NCBI RefSeq assembly: GCF_005796205.1
Contig: NZ_VAHN01000005.1
Location: 62,001 to 126,000, forward strand
Direction of reading: 5' to 3'
DNA: 64,000 bases
Source of the DNA: Pseudarthrobacter sp. NamE2
GTDB taxonomy: Bacteria > Actinomycetota > Actinomycetes > Actinomycetales > Micrococcaceae
Part shown: piece after piece, positions 8,241 through 17,624 of the stretch
How the letters are laid out: the number at the start of each line of letters is the position of its first letter
Numbering within the stretch: position 1 is the stretch's first letter
Notes under the pieces: model-generated
The model's database searches: none
The model's input: the letters and a program-made list of their open reading frames with translations, nothing else
Told to the model about the DNA's origin: nothing
Position numbers and translations under genes: made by a program

Positions 8241-9014
8241 GTGAAAACGGAGGAACGGCACCGCGCCATCGCGAAAATCCTGCGGGAGCGCCCGGAGGTC
8301 AGCGTCGAGGAGTTGACGCTCGCCTGTGACGCCTCCGGAGCCACGATCCGCCGCGACCTGGAGGTGCTGGCGGCGAACGGTGTCCTCCGGCGTGTGCACG
8401 GCGGCGCCCGGAGCCTGATCGCACGCGGTGAAAATCCCGGCTACGGCCAGCGCGAACTGGAGGACCGGGACGTCAAGCGGCGGATCGCGGCCGCCGTTTC
8501 CGCTTTGCTCCGGGACCAGGAACACGTCTGGCTGGACAGCGGGAGCACGGCCACGGAAGTGGCGCGTACGCTGGCGGGCAGGGACCTGACGGTCATGCCC
8601 ATGTCCTTGCGCTCCTTGAACGCGGCGGCCGGTCCTGAAGGTTTGGCAGGCATCCGACCCGGACTCCTGCTGCCCGGCGGAAGCCTCATCCCCGGGGAAC
8701 TGTGCTTTCGTGGGCCCCTTGCCGAAGCGAACATCCGCTCCCTCCGCTTTGATACCGCCGTCGTCACGCCCTGTGCCGTCAGCACCCGTGACGGACTGCT
8801 GGCCCACGACCTTGAGGACGCCGCCGTGAAGCGCGCCGGCATTGAATCCGGGGCGCGGGTGGTGCTTGCGGCTGCGGCAGCAAAATGGCACGCACAGGCG
8901 CGGGTGCTGGTGGCCTCGCTGGAGCGGGTGGATGTGATGGTGACGGACAAGGAATTCAGCGCCGAAGAACGTGCGCAACTCGATGAATACTCAGTGGAAG
9001 TAGTAAACGTATGA
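8241..9014 (+). CDS. DeoR/GlpR-family transcriptional regulator
   Basis: A 257-residue repressor-type protein. Residues 1-58 form the DeoR winged helix: ERHRAIAKILRERPEVSVEE, then the recognition helix region CDASGATIRRDLEVL and the wing GVLRRVHGGA. The remainder is the DeoR C-terminal sugar-phosphate sensor domain, with DSGSTATEVAR near 95-105, which binds the phosphate of the effector. It most likely controls itself and the downstream MFS transporter, whose ATG overlaps its stop by 4 bases. Two TTTGATCA-type palindromes sit upstream. The effector, perhaps a phosphorylated sugar, is unknown. GTG start at 8241. Confidence 0.88.
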   Translation: MKTEERHRAIAKILRERPEVSVEELTLACDASGATIRRDLEVLAANGVLRRVHGGARSLIARGENPGYGQRELEDRDVKRRIAAAVSALLRDQEHVWLDSGSTATEVARTLAGRDLTVMPMSLRSLNAAAGPEGLAGIRPGLLLPGGSLIPGELCFRGPLAEANIRSLRFDTAVVTPCAVSTRDGLLAHDLEDAAVKRAGIESGARVVLAAAAAKWHAQARVLVASLERVDVMVTDKEFSAEERAQLDEYSVEVVNV

Positions 9015-10216
9015 GCACAAACACCGGCACAGCCCAGCACACAGGATTGACCGCTGCCGCTGCGGCCACATTCGTGGTCTTCGGCATTAATGGCCTGGTT
9101 TTCGCCAGCTGGGCTGCCCGGATCCCGGCAGTGACAGAGACCCTCAACATTACCTCTGGCCAGATGGGCACCCTGCTGCTGTGCACAGCCATCGGTTCGC
9201 TCCTGGCGCTGCCTACGGCAGGGCTGGTGGTCGGCAGGATCGGGACAGCCAACGCCGTCCGCTTCGGCGGCGTGCTCGCAGCCATGGCAGGCGTGGGCAT
9301 CGCACTGTCCCTCTCGGCAGAATCGATACCGGGCACCGCCGTTTCCCTGTTCTTCTTCGGCATCGCCATCGGCTTGTGGGACGTGAGCCAGAATATTGAA
9401 GGAGCCGACGTCGAGCACAAGCTCCGGCGGACCATCATGCCGCAGTTCCACGCGGCCTTCAGTGGCGGAGCCTTTGTTGGTGCGCTCATCGGCGCCGTAC
9501 TCTCGAACCTCGGCGTGGACCTGCCGCTGCACCTGGTGGTCATCGCCGGCATCGTGGTCCTGGTGACGTTGATCGCCCCCCGCTACTTCCTCCCCCATGT
9601 GTCCACAGCCACCGCCAAGGGCGAAGCGGCGGCCGAGAGGGGACCGTCTGCCTGGCGGGACAGCCGAACTGTCCTCATCGGCATTGTGGTGCTTGGCGCA
9701 ACGCTCACCGAGGGCGCAGGCAATGACTGGATCGCCAAGGCCTCAGTGGACGGAATCGGCACCACGGAATCCACCGGTGCCCTGATGTTCGCCCTCTTTG
9801 TCCTCGCCATGACAGCCATGCGGTTCCTTGGCGGCCGCGTGATCGACAAGTATGGCCGCGTCGCCGTACTCCGTGCCAGCATGGCCGCCGCCGCCGCAGG
9901 TCTTGGGCTCTTTGTCCTTGCGGGAAACGTCTGGCTTGCGGCAGTGGGCGCGGCCCTTTGGGGAATCGGCGCTGCACTTGCGTTTCCCATGGGGATGTCC
10001 GCTGCCGCAGATGACCCGGAGCACGCACCCGCCAGGGTGTCTGTTGTATCAACGCTGGGCTACATATCGTTCCTCGCCGGTCCGCCGCTGCTGGGCTACC
10101 TGGGCGACCTCACCGGCATCCATCTGGCCCTGCTGGCCATCATGGCACCGATTGTGCTGGCACTGCTGCTGGCGGGCGCGGCGAAACCCCTTAACCGGCA
10201 GACGGACAACGCATAA
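9011..10216 (+). CDS. MFS transporter
   Basis: A 401-residue major facilitator protein with twelve predicted membrane segments. The first half contains the FASWAARIPAVTETL stretch common to the YbjJ-like group, and the cytoplasmic loop after helix 2 reads GLVVGRIGTANAVR, a variant of motif A; helix 5 region carries QFHAAFSGGAFVGALIG. It is co-translated with the DeoR regulator (ATGA overlap), which suggests that the regulator senses the transported compound or a product of it. Direction and substrate are not visible; uptake of a sugar or sugar-like compound, or efflux, are both possible. Confidence 0.83.
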   Translation: MSTNTGTAQHTGLTAAAAATFVVFGINGLVFASWAARIPAVTETLNITSGQMGTLLLCTAIGSLLALPTAGLVVGRIGTANAVRFGGVLAAMAGVGIALSLSAESIPGTAVSLFFFGIAIGLWDVSQNIEGADVEHKLRRTIMPQFHAAFSGGAFVGALIGAVLSNLGVDLPLHLVVIAGIVVLVTLIAPRYFLPHVSTATAKGEAAAERGPSAWRDSRTVLIGIVVLGATLTEGAGNDWIAKASVDGIGTTESTGALMFALFVLAMTAMRFLGGRVIDKYGRVAVLRASMAAAAAGLGLFVLAGNVWLAAVGAALWGIGAALAFPMGMSAAADDPEHAPARVSVVSTLGYISFLAGPPLLGYLGDLTGIHLALLAIMAPIVLALLLAGAAKPLNRQTDNA

Positions 10217-10235
10217 CACCCCGCCGAGGTAGGGT

Positions 10236-11738
10236 ATGCACATGGGGAGCACTTGGGGCAAAAGCCATCGGTGGATTGGCCAGCTGGATAAATATCTGGT
10301 GAAGCATATTTCGGATCTTCCCGGCGGCAACCACGATGACTTCTTCCGCCGTCTTTCGGCATCTGCCAACCACGGGAAGCTTTGGATGGGAGTGGCAGCC
10401 GTCATGGTGGCCTTTCCCGGAAAGACGCGGCGGGCGGCCCTGCACGGCCTGATAGCCCAGGCAGTGGCCTCAGCTGTCACCAATGGCGTTTTCAAGACGC
10501 TCCTGCCCAGGAGCCGTCCGCTTCCTGAGCATCTACCTGTGTTCCGGTTCGTAAACCCGCAGCCCACCAGCTCGTCCATGCCCTCCGGGCACTCCGCATC
10601 GGCCCTCGCTTTTGCCACTGGAGTGGGTTTGGTCCGGCCCACGCTGGGCGCCGCCCTGGCACCGGCTGCTTTGGGAGTGGCGTACTCGCGCGTTCACACG
10701 GGTGCGCACTGGCCCTCGGATGTTGTCTTCGGTTCCGCTCTCGGTGCCGGGGCAGCGCTGGTCACGCGCAAGTGGTGGCCCGTCCGGCCGCCTTACCCAA
10801 AACCCGCCAGGACGTGGACATCGGCGCCTGAACTTCCGGAAGGCGAAGGACTCAGCGTCGTGGTGAACACACTGGGCGGGTCGTTCAGGGACAAGACAGC
10901 GGACGCCCTCCGAGAAGTATTCCCAAAAGCGTACATAACTACTGTCCTGCCGGAGGACGACTTGGTCGCGGACATCCAAGCCGCCGCTGACAGGCCGGGG
11001 ACGGTCGCCCTCGGTGTATGGGGCGGTGACGGGACAGTCAATGCAGCGGCCGCCGCCGCCGTCGAACGGTCAATCCCGCTCCTCGTGCTGCCCGGAGGGA
11101 CGCTGAACCACTTTGCCCGCGACGCGGGAACCGGAAGCCTTAAGGAAGCCCTGGCGGCGGCTTCGCGCGGCGAGGCGGCCCTGGCGGACGTTGGGCTGGT
11201 GACCGTGGAACGCGGCCTTGCCGGGAGCCCGGAAACCGCCGTATTGACCATGCTGAACACATCCAGCGTCGGCCTCTACCCGGACCTGGTGCGACGGCGG
11301 GAGCACCTCCAGCCGGCCCTCGGGAAGCCGCTGGCCGGTGTGGTGGCCATGTTCCGGACCTTCGCTGCCGGTACGCCGCTGACGCTCCACGTGGACGGTG
11401 TGCTGCACAAGGTATGGATCGCCTATGTGGGGCGCGGGCGGTACTACCCCCGGGACCATGCTCCGCTGCTGCGTCCGGTGATGGACGACGGCGTGCTGGA
11501 CCTGCGGCTGATCACGGCCGATGAATCGTTCGCCAGGTTGCGGCTCCTGTGGTCCGTGCTCACCGGAACGGTGGCAAGCTCGACCATCACCCACCTTAGG
11601 GAGGCCACGGAGGTGCGCATCGACGCAGGCGGTGCTCCGATGGCGCTGGCCGTCGACGGCGAGGCGCTGGCGGGAGTGCGCAGTGTGAAGTACCAGGTAC
11701 TCCCCCGGGCTTTAACCTACTACTCGCCCCGGCCCTAG
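10236..11738 (+). CDS. PAP2 phosphatase - diacylglycerol kinase fusion
   Basis: A 500-residue two-domain protein. Residues 1-180 form a PAP2 lipid phosphatase with the three family motifs: KTLLPRSRP (motif 1), PSGHSAS (motif 2) and SRVHTGAHWPSD (motif 3). Residues about 205-500 form a DAGK-catalytic/sphingosine kinase-like domain with GVWGGDGTVNAAA and LPGGTLNHFARD. The pairing of a phosphatase and a lipid kinase suggests turnover of phosphatidic acid and diacylglycerol or of polyprenyl phosphates at the membrane. This fusion is known in actinobacteria. ATG 10236 is used; ATG 10242 is better spaced from the GAGG at about 10225. Confidence 0.88.
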   Translation: MHMGSTWGKSHRWIGQLDKYLVKHISDLPGGNHDDFFRRLSASANHGKLWMGVAAVMVAFPGKTRRAALHGLIAQAVASAVTNGVFKTLLPRSRPLPEHLPVFRFVNPQPTSSSMPSGHSASALAFATGVGLVRPTLGAALAPAALGVAYSRVHTGAHWPSDVVFGSALGAGAALVTRKWWPVRPPYPKPARTWTSAPELPEGEGLSVVVNTLGGSFRDKTADALREVFPKAYITTVLPEDDLVADIQAAADRPGTVALGVWGGDGTVNAAAAAAVERSIPLLVLPGGTLNHFARDAGTGSLKEALAAASRGEAALADVGLVTVERGLAGSPETAVLTMLNTSSVGLYPDLVRRREHLQPALGKPLAGVVAMFRTFAAGTPLTLHVDGVLHKVWIAYVGRGRYYPRDHAPLLRPVMDDGVLDLRLITADESFARLRLLWSVLTGTVASSTITHLREATEVRIDAGGAPMALAVDGEALAGVRSVKYQVLPRALTYYSPRP

Positions 11739-11897
11739 GACCGCAGCACCTGCCCGGTCATCCAAGGGGACTACCCTCATTGCTCCCTGAATCATCCCTG
11801 ACAGGCGAAAAGCGGCTGCGGCGTCGGTAGCGTAAGGGATACACCAGCCAGCTGAACCCATCTGCAGCCCTGCGCTGCCAGCCAGAAGGAACATTCC

Positions 11898-12866
11898 ATG
11901 ATTGAGGCACGCGACCTGGCCAAGGTCTATGGCGGCAAGACCGCCGTGGCAGGGGTCAGTTTCACCGTCAGGGCAGGCCAGGTCACCGGTTTCCTGGGGC
12001 CGAACGGTGCCGGCAAGTCCACCACCATGCGCATGATCATGGGACTCGACCGTCCGACGTCGGGCTCGGTCACCGTGAACGGCCGCCCTTACGCCGACCA
12101 TAAAGCGCCTCTGCACGAGGTAGGCGCCCTGCTGGACGCCAAGGCCGTGCACACGAGCCGCAGCGCGTACAACCACCTCCTCGCGATGGCCGCCACGCAC
12201 GGCATCCCGAAAGCACGCGTGCACGAGGTCATCGAAATGACCGGACTCGAAGCCGTGGCACGGAAGAAGGCGGGCGGCTTCTCCCTGGGCATGGGCCAGC
12301 GGCTGGGGATAGCCGCCGCGCTGCTGGGTGACCCGCAGACACTCATCCTGGACGAGCCGGTCAACGGCTTGGACCCCGAGGGCGTCCTGTGGGTCCGCAA
12401 CCTGGTCCGGTACCTGGCAAACCAGGGCAAAACAATCTTCCTGTCCTCCCACCTCATGAGTGAAATGGCGCAGACCGCGGACCACCTGATCGTCATTGGC
12501 CGGGGCCGCATCATCGCCGATGCCCCGGTGAAGGGGATCATCGCCGGCACCCGCCAGGCCAGGACGCTGGTCCGCACCGACGCAGCGGCGCACCTGTCCC
12601 GCCTGCTCGCCAGGGATGGCGTCACCGTTGACCAGAGCGAACCGGAAGCACTCACGGTGACCGGCCTGGACCCGCGCGGGATAGCCCAGGTTGCGCTGGC
12701 CAACGGCGTCCTGGTCTACGAGCTCACCCCCCAAATGTCGTCCCTTGAGGACGCATACTTTGATCTCACCAAGGACGAAGTGGAATACCACTCGCACCTC
12801 ACCGGCGGACCCGCTGCGGCTGCCCGGGAAACCGCTCCGGCAACGGCAGGAAAGTACGGACGATGA
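11898..12866 (+). CDS. ABC-2 type exporter, ATP-binding subunit
   Basis: A 322-residue ABC ATPase. Walker A is GPNGAGKST (about 35-43), the signature is FSLGMGQRLG, Walker B is LILDEPVNGLDPEG and the switch histidine is in SSHLMSEM. The SLGMGQ signature in place of LSGGQ is common in exporters of the BcrA/CcmA-like group. The C-terminal 100 residues are a regulatory extension. Its stop overlaps the ATG of the permease gene by 4 bases, so the two form one transporter. The substrate may be a drug, bacteriocin or lipid and cannot be decided from sequence. GAAGGAA precedes the ATG. Confidence 0.88.
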   Translation: MIEARDLAKVYGGKTAVAGVSFTVRAGQVTGFLGPNGAGKSTTMRMIMGLDRPTSGSVTVNGRPYADHKAPLHEVGALLDAKAVHTSRSAYNHLLAMAATHGIPKARVHEVIEMTGLEAVARKKAGGFSLGMGQRLGIAAALLGDPQTLILDEPVNGLDPEGVLWVRNLVRYLANQGKTIFLSSHLMSEMAQTADHLIVIGRGRIIADAPVKGIIAGTRQARTLVRTDAAAHLSRLLARDGVTVDQSEPEALTVTGLDPRGIAQVALANGVLVYELTPQMSSLEDAYFDLTKDEVEYHSHLTGGPAAAARETAPATAGKYGR

Positions 12867-13759
12867 GCACCCGGACAACAACCCCTGCCGCACGCATTTC
12901 CTCCTCCGCCGGATCCCGTGGCGTCACCTTCGCCGGTGTCCTGCGGTCCGAATGGATCAAGCTCTGGTCCCTGATGTCGACCCGCATCCTGTTGCTGTTG
13001 ACCCTCGCGGCCATCGTGGGCGTGGGCGCCCTGGCCGTCCTCATCAGGTACACCTACCTGGATGAGATCGCACGCAACGCCCGGGAACAGGGGCAAACCA
13101 TGACTCCGGAGATGATGGAACAGTCCTTCCCGCCCGGATCCGGCTTCGAGCTCTACAATTTGCCCAACGCCGGGCTGCAGATTGGCATCCTGGTCCTGGG
13201 CTCCCTGGCGGTCCTGTTCATATCCTCCGAATACGCCACGGGCATGATCCGTTCCACCATGAACGCCGTTCCGCGCCGCACACCGGCGTTTGCGGCCAAG
13301 GCCATCATCCTGGTGGTGATCTCCTACGTCATCACCACCCTTGCGGGGGCAGCCACCTTCCTGATCGCCATGCCGGTGTTCCAGGGCATCGGCTTCGACC
13401 TGGACTGGTCCACGGACGGCGTGCTGTACAGCATCTCCACAGGCGGCCTCTACGTGGCAGGCGTGGCGCTGATCGGGCTCTCACTCGGAACCCTGCTGCG
13501 CAACTCCGCCGGCGGCATCACCGTCCTGGTGGGCATTTTCTTCGTCCTGTCCATCGCGGCAAGCTTCCTCACGCTCATCCCTGGCGAGTTCTGGAAGTAC
13601 GTTCCGCAGTACATCCCCAGCGAGGCCGGCGGCCGGTTCCTGTCCATCGGACATACGGACGGCGTAATCGATCCGTGGCAGGGCGGCCTGCTCTTCCTAG
13701 GCTACGTGCTGCTGTTCCTGGTTCCGGCCATGATCCTGCTCAAGAAGCGGGACGTCTGA
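12863..13759 (+). CDS. ABC-2 type exporter, permease subunit
   Basis: A 298-residue membrane protein with six likely transmembrane segments: one near residue 45, then clusters at about 110-130, 150-180, 195-225, 230-245 and 275-292. The SEYATGMIRSTMNAVPRR sequence after the second segment is the typical coupling region of ABC-2 permeases. A long extracytoplasmic loop (about 70-105) includes EMMEQSFPPGSGFELYNL. It pairs with the ATPase encoded directly upstream through a 4-base overlap. The last residues, LLKKRDV, are a cytoplasmic tail. Confidence 0.85.
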   Translation: MSTRTTTPAARISSSAGSRGVTFAGVLRSEWIKLWSLMSTRILLLLTLAAIVGVGALAVLIRYTYLDEIARNAREQGQTMTPEMMEQSFPPGSGFELYNLPNAGLQIGILVLGSLAVLFISSEYATGMIRSTMNAVPRRTPAFAAKAIILVVISYVITTLAGAATFLIAMPVFQGIGFDLDWSTDGVLYSISTGGLYVAGVALIGLSLGTLLRNSAGGITVLVGIFFVLSIAASFLTLIPGEFWKYVPQYIPSEAGGRFLSIGHTDGVIDPWQGGLLFLGYVLLFLVPAMILLKKRDV

Positions 13760-14056
13760 CCAGCATCGCCACCGGCGCCACGATTACGCTGTCCAACATC
13801 ATCGCCACCGGCATCGGCAATGGCGTCAAGCAGCGGCGGCAGCATGAACAGGAGGTGGCGGCCTGGACGGCCCGGACCAGCCGCCGGGCCCTAGCGAAGT
13901 TCCTTGCCGCGGGGCGTGGCCGTGATGCGCCGGAACACCCTGCAGTCGGACAGTGTGTTCCGGAACGACGGCGGCATTACCAGCTGGCCATGATGAGCGG
14001 ATCTGCAGCGGAGGGTTACACGGCCAGGCTGAACGTCACCCTCTAGACTCGGGAGC
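13760..14056. other. Intergenic region, no recognised gene
   Basis: These 297 bases separate the exporter permease from the aminopeptidase. One frame stays open across most of the gap and reads partly protein-like (ATITLSNIIATGIG, later YTARLNVTL ending near 14046), but it has no clear start codon or ribosome binding site after the permease stop. I do not recognise it; it could be a relic or chance. Confidence 0.4.
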
Positions 14057-15358
14057 ATGCCTATCGAATCCTCCGCCGCAGACCACATCCGGGACCTCGG
14101 CGCGTACGTGACCGCGTCGCCGTCGAGCTTCCACGCGGTGCACGAAGCGGGCAGGCGGCTGGCGGAAGCGGGCTTTGTCCGCCTGGACGAGCAGGAGCCC
14201 TGGGAGGGCGGCGCAGGATCCTTTTTCATCATCCGGGACGGCGCGCTGATCGCCTGGGTGGTTCCGGAAGGCGCCGGGCCTGGGACCGGCTTCAACATTT
14301 TGGGCGCCCACACGGATTCGCCGTCCTTCAAGCTCAAGCCCAAGCCCACCACCGGCGCGCACGGCTGGCTGCAGGCCGGGGTGGAGGTGTACGGCGGCCC
14401 GCTGATCAACTCCTGGCTGGACCGGGAACTGCAGCTGGCGGGCCGGCTGGTGATGCTTGACGGGACGGAGCACCTGACGGCGACCGGCCCCCTGCTCCGG
14501 TTCCCCCAGCTGGCGATCCACCTGGACCGGTCCGTCAATGAGGGGCTCACCCTGGACAAGCAGCGGCACATGAATCCGGTGTGGGGGCTGGGGAATCCGG
14601 CTGACTTCGACCTGCTGGAGGTCCTGGCGGAGTCCGTCGCCGGCGCGTCCGTCGATCCTGCGCAGGTCGGCGGGTACGACGTCGTCGTTGCGGACACGCA
14701 GGCGCCCGCGGTTTTCGGGGGCAAGGGTGAGTTCTTCGCATCCGGGCGGCTGGACAACCTTTCGTCCACCCATGCGGGCCTGGTTGCACTGATAGCCCAC
14801 GCTTCTTCCGGTGCCCCCGCCGGCCCCGTCGCAGTACTCGCGGCCTTCGACCACGAGGAGATCGGCTCCAACTCGCGCTCGGGTGCCTGCGGGCCCATCC
14901 TCGAGGACGTCCTGGTGCGCATCTCCGACGGGCTTGGGGCTTCGGAAAGCCAGCGACGGCAGGCGGTATCGGCGTCGTTCTGTGTTTCTGCCGACGCCGG
15001 CCACGCCGTCCACCCGAACTACCCCGAGCGGCACGATCCTGCCAACCACCCTGTGCTCAACGGCGGTCCGCTGCTTAAGATAAATGCGAACCAGCGCTAC
15101 GCAACGGACGCCCATGGGGCCGCCCTGTGGGCGCGGCTGTGCGGTGAGGCCGGGGTGCCTTACCAGGAGTTCGTGTCCAACAATGCGATCCCCTGCGGGT
15201 CCACGATCGGTCCCCTCACCGCCACCCGCCTGGGAATCCGGACGGTGGACGTCGGCGTGCCGCTGCTGTCCATGCATTCGGCACGCGAACTGTGCGGCAT
15301 GGAGGACCCGCGGCGGCTGGCTGCCGTGACCGAGGTGTTCTTCCGCACGCACGTGTAG
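14057..15358 (+). CDS. M18 family aminopeptidase
   Basis: A 433-residue cytosolic metallopeptidase of the aspartyl aminopeptidase family (M18), which removes acidic or other N-terminal residues from peptides in large oligomeric cages. Zinc-binding stretches are visible: NILGAHTDSPSFKL (about 78-90), AFDHEEIGSNSRSG (about 265-278) and, near the C-terminus, VPLLSMHSARE. The PINSW-like GGPLINSWLDRE and VSNNAIPCGSTIGP segments are also characteristic. Length and motif order agree with apeB-like enzymes. It appears to be a single-gene unit, and a hairpin follows its stop. Confidence 0.9.
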   Translation: MPIESSAADHIRDLGAYVTASPSSFHAVHEAGRRLAEAGFVRLDEQEPWEGGAGSFFIIRDGALIAWVVPEGAGPGTGFNILGAHTDSPSFKLKPKPTTGAHGWLQAGVEVYGGPLINSWLDRELQLAGRLVMLDGTEHLTATGPLLRFPQLAIHLDRSVNEGLTLDKQRHMNPVWGLGNPADFDLLEVLAESVAGASVDPAQVGGYDVVVADTQAPAVFGGKGEFFASGRLDNLSSTHAGLVALIAHASSGAPAGPVAVLAAFDHEEIGSNSRSGACGPILEDVLVRISDGLGASESQRRQAVSASFCVSADAGHAVHPNYPERHDPANHPVLNGGPLLKINANQRYATDAHGAALWARLCGEAGVPYQEFVSNNAIPCGSTIGPLTATRLGIRTVDVGVPLLSMHSARELCGMEDPRRLAAVTEVFFRTHV

Positions 15359-15378
15359 GATCAGCGCCCTTGGCCGTT

Positions 15379-15404
15379 GGAACCCCCTACCTACCCGGGG
15401 TTCC
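15379..15404 (+). terminator. Hairpin after the aminopeptidase gene
   Basis: GGAACCCC (15379-15386) and GGGGTTCC (15397-15404) form a perfect 8-bp stem with a 10-base loop, 20 bases after the aminopeptidase stop. There is no U-run after it, so a rho-independent terminator is only a possibility. Confidence 0.4.
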
Positions 15405-15666
15405 CCCTGAGTTAATCCCCTATCCCTAACGATTTCACCCTCCGTTAACCCCGTTACTTACGCAACGACGCTATTGGTGCCGACGAAAAATCGAGTACCA
15501 ACTACTGGTGATACCTGTCAGGAGCCCACATAGGCTCTTCGTCACGGACAAGTCGTTGGCTGTGTGTGGCTGGGGCCTAAGACCAGACCTTGACCGGAAA
15601 GAGCGCCTGGCGCAATCACCACAAGTGGACGCGCCACCGTCCCAATTCCGTCGATGTCAAGAAGTG
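15405..15666 (+). promoter_or_regulatory. Leader region of the glycan operon
   Basis: The DNA before the first glycosyltransferase is lower in GC than its surroundings around 15412-15480 (runs such as GTTAATCCCCTATCCC and CCGTTAACCCCGTTACTTACG) and probably carries the promoter of the whole polysaccharide run. I could not fix convincing -35 and -10 boxes. The glycosyltransferase frame stays open back to 15508, so the exact leader length is uncertain. Confidence 0.35.
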
Positions 15667-16527
15667 GTGAAGTCTTTGTCTATCTCGACCCAGTTTTCGA
15701 GCATGTTTTCCGAGCCCTCGGTAGCAATCACGCAAGCCTCGGTGAGCGTTGTTATTCCGACCCTCAACGAAGAGAAGAACCTTCCATGGGTTCTGCGCCG
15801 GATGCCTTCCTACGTGGACGAGGTCATCATCGTGGATGGCCGCTCCCAGGACAACACAGTTGGTGTAGCGCGGGCGCTCCGTGACGATGTTGTGATCGTG
15901 GAGGAGAAACGCAAGGGCAAGGGCGTCGCCTTGCGCGCAGGTTTCGCCGCTGCTTCCGGCGACATCATCGTCATGCTGGATGCGGACGGCAGCATGGACC
16001 CCCAGGAAATTGGATGGTTCGTTTCCCCCCTCCAACACGATTATGACTTCGTCAAAGGGTCCCGTTACGTCACGGGAGGCGGTTCCGAGGACCTGACCTG
16101 GCTGCGGCGGACGGGCAACCGGGCGCTCACGGGACTGGCCAACACCATCCTGCGCAGTAACTACTCCGACCTTTGCTACGGCTACATCGCTTTCCGGCGC
16201 GAATGCCTCGAAGTCCTGGAGCTGGAATCCGACGGTTTCGAGATTGAGACGGAGCTGATTGTGCGCGCCGCCCGCGCCGGTCTCCGGATTGCGGAAGTGC
16301 CCAGTATCGAACTGGACCGGATTTCCGGGGCATCCAACCTGCAGACCTTCCGTGACGGCTGGCGGGTCCTCCGGACGATGGCGCGGGAGTGCGCACTGTG
16401 GGAGGCACCCACGGCCGGCGCCCGCCCCGAAGCGCTGCGCCGGGTCAAGTACGCCTACGCGAACGTCCGGTTCCCCAGGATCCCGGTTGATCCGCAAAGC
16501 CTCCTTTCCCTCCGGGAAGCGGCGTGA
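15667..16527 (+). CDS. Glycosyltransferase family 2, polyprenyl-phosphate sugar transferase-like
   Basis: About 286 residues with a GT-A fold of family 2, close to dolichol-phosphate-mannose synthase-like enzymes. The opening strand SVVIPTLNEEKNL, the nucleotide-binding EVIIVDGRSQDNT and the metal-binding IIVMLDADGSMDP (the DXD-type motif) are clear. There is no transmembrane tail, so it works at the inner membrane face, loading sugar from a nucleotide donor onto a lipid carrier or growing glycan. First gene of the polysaccharide run; the next ATG begins one base after its stop. The start is uncertain: GTG 15667 follows a weak AAGAAG, ATG 15703 is also in frame, and the frame is open from 15508. 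Confidence 0.8.
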   Translation: MKSLSISTQFSSMFSEPSVAITQASVSVVIPTLNEEKNLPWVLRRMPSYVDEVIIVDGRSQDNTVGVARALRDDVVIVEEKRKGKGVALRAGFAAASGDIIVMLDADGSMDPQEIGWFVSPLQHDYDFVKGSRYVTGGGSEDLTWLRRTGNRALTGLANTILRSNYSDLCYGYIAFRRECLEVLELESDGFEIETELIVRAARAGLRIAEVPSIELDRISGASNLQTFRDGWRVLRTMARECALWEAPTAGARPEALRRVKYAYANVRFPRIPVDPQSLLSLREAA

Positions 16528-16528
16528 C

Positions 16529-17527
16529 ATGAAACATTTTCCAACCTGCACGGTCACTGTGGTGATCTGCGCCTACACCACCGACCGCTGGGCAAATCTG
16601 CTCGACGTCATTGAATCAGTGCGTGCACAAACCGTGAGTCCTGAGGAAATCGTGGTTGTTATCGACCACAACACCGAGCTGTACGAGCGGCTCGTTGCAG
16701 TGGTGGACGACGTGAGAGTCGTCGAAAACATGGGACCGAAGGGCCTCTCAGGCGCACGCAACACCGGCGTCAGCCTCTCAGACACGGACATTGTCGCCTT
16801 CCTGGATGACGATGCCGAGGCCGCTCCGGACTGGCTGCAGCACCTGGTGGCACTGTACGACGACCCCGACGTCCTGGGCGTCGGCGGCCGGGTGGTACCG
16901 GTCTGGGAAACGGGCCGGCCGAGCTACTTCGGTGAAGAACTCGACTGGATTGTGGGATGCAGCCATCGCGGCATGCCGCGGGTAGCCTCCGAGGTCAGGA
17001 ACGTCATTGGTGCAAACATGTCGTTCCGACTGGAGGTCCTGCGCCAGGTGGGGGGGTTTAACCACTCCCTTGGACGCCGGGGGAGCATCCCGCTGGGTTG
17101 CGAGGAAACGGAAATCTGCATCCGCTCCAGGATGGGGTCGCCCGGCTCCCGTATCGTCTATGAGCCTGCGGCAGTGGTGCGGCACCACGTACCGGCCAGC
17201 AGGGCAACGCTCCGTTACATGCTCTCAAGGTCCTGGTCCGAGGGGCTTTCCAAGGCCCAGGTCAGCCAGATCGTCGGGCACAAGAGAGCACTGGGACCCG
17301 AACGGCGGTACGTGCGCAGTGTGCTGCCCCGTGCTGTGATGACCGGACTGTATGACTTCGGCCGGGCAGGCAATCCCGGCGGCCTCGGCCGCGCCGGCGC
17401 GGTGATGGCCGTCCTTACCTGTACCGCCGCCGGATATTTCCGCGGCCGCCGGCTGAACTTCCCGACGGCGGCGAAGACACCCAAGACCTCCCTGCAGCCA
17501 GCCTTGCCCTGGAGGAAAGTCCAGTGA
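16529..17527 (+). CDS. Glycosyltransferase family 2
   Basis: A 332-residue GT2 enzyme. The N-terminal strand TVTVVICAYTTDRWANL is followed by EEIVVVIDHN and GLSGARNTGVSLSDTDIVAFLDDDAEAAPDW, whose DDD supplies the metal-binding motif. The acceptor half has GANMSFRLEVLRQVGGF and a GCEETEICIR stretch containing the likely catalytic acid pair. A weakly hydrophobic segment at about 290-315 may touch the membrane. It probably adds one sugar to the repeat unit of the polymer made by this operon. ATG 16529 comes one base after the previous stop; the upstream open frame is only shadow. Confidence 0.83.
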   Translation: MKHFPTCTVTVVICAYTTDRWANLLDVIESVRAQTVSPEEIVVVIDHNTELYERLVAVVDDVRVVENMGPKGLSGARNTGVSLSDTDIVAFLDDDAEAAPDWLQHLVALYDDPDVLGVGGRVVPVWETGRPSYFGEELDWIVGCSHRGMPRVASEVRNVIGANMSFRLEVLRQVGGFNHSLGRRGSIPLGCEETEICIRSRMGSPGSRIVYEPAAVVRHHVPASRATLRYMLSRSWSEGLSKAQVSQIVGHKRALGPERRYVRSVLPRAVMTGLYDFGRAGNPGGLGRAGAVMAVLTCTAAGYFRGRRLNFPTAAKTPKTSLQPALPWRKVQ

Positions 17528-17624
17528 CAAAGGAGCCGGGGAGGGGACACCGTTGACCAGGCCAGCAGCATCAAGATCCGCAGCACCATCCGATCCACAC
17601 AACAGCTCGACAAGGGGACAAAAC

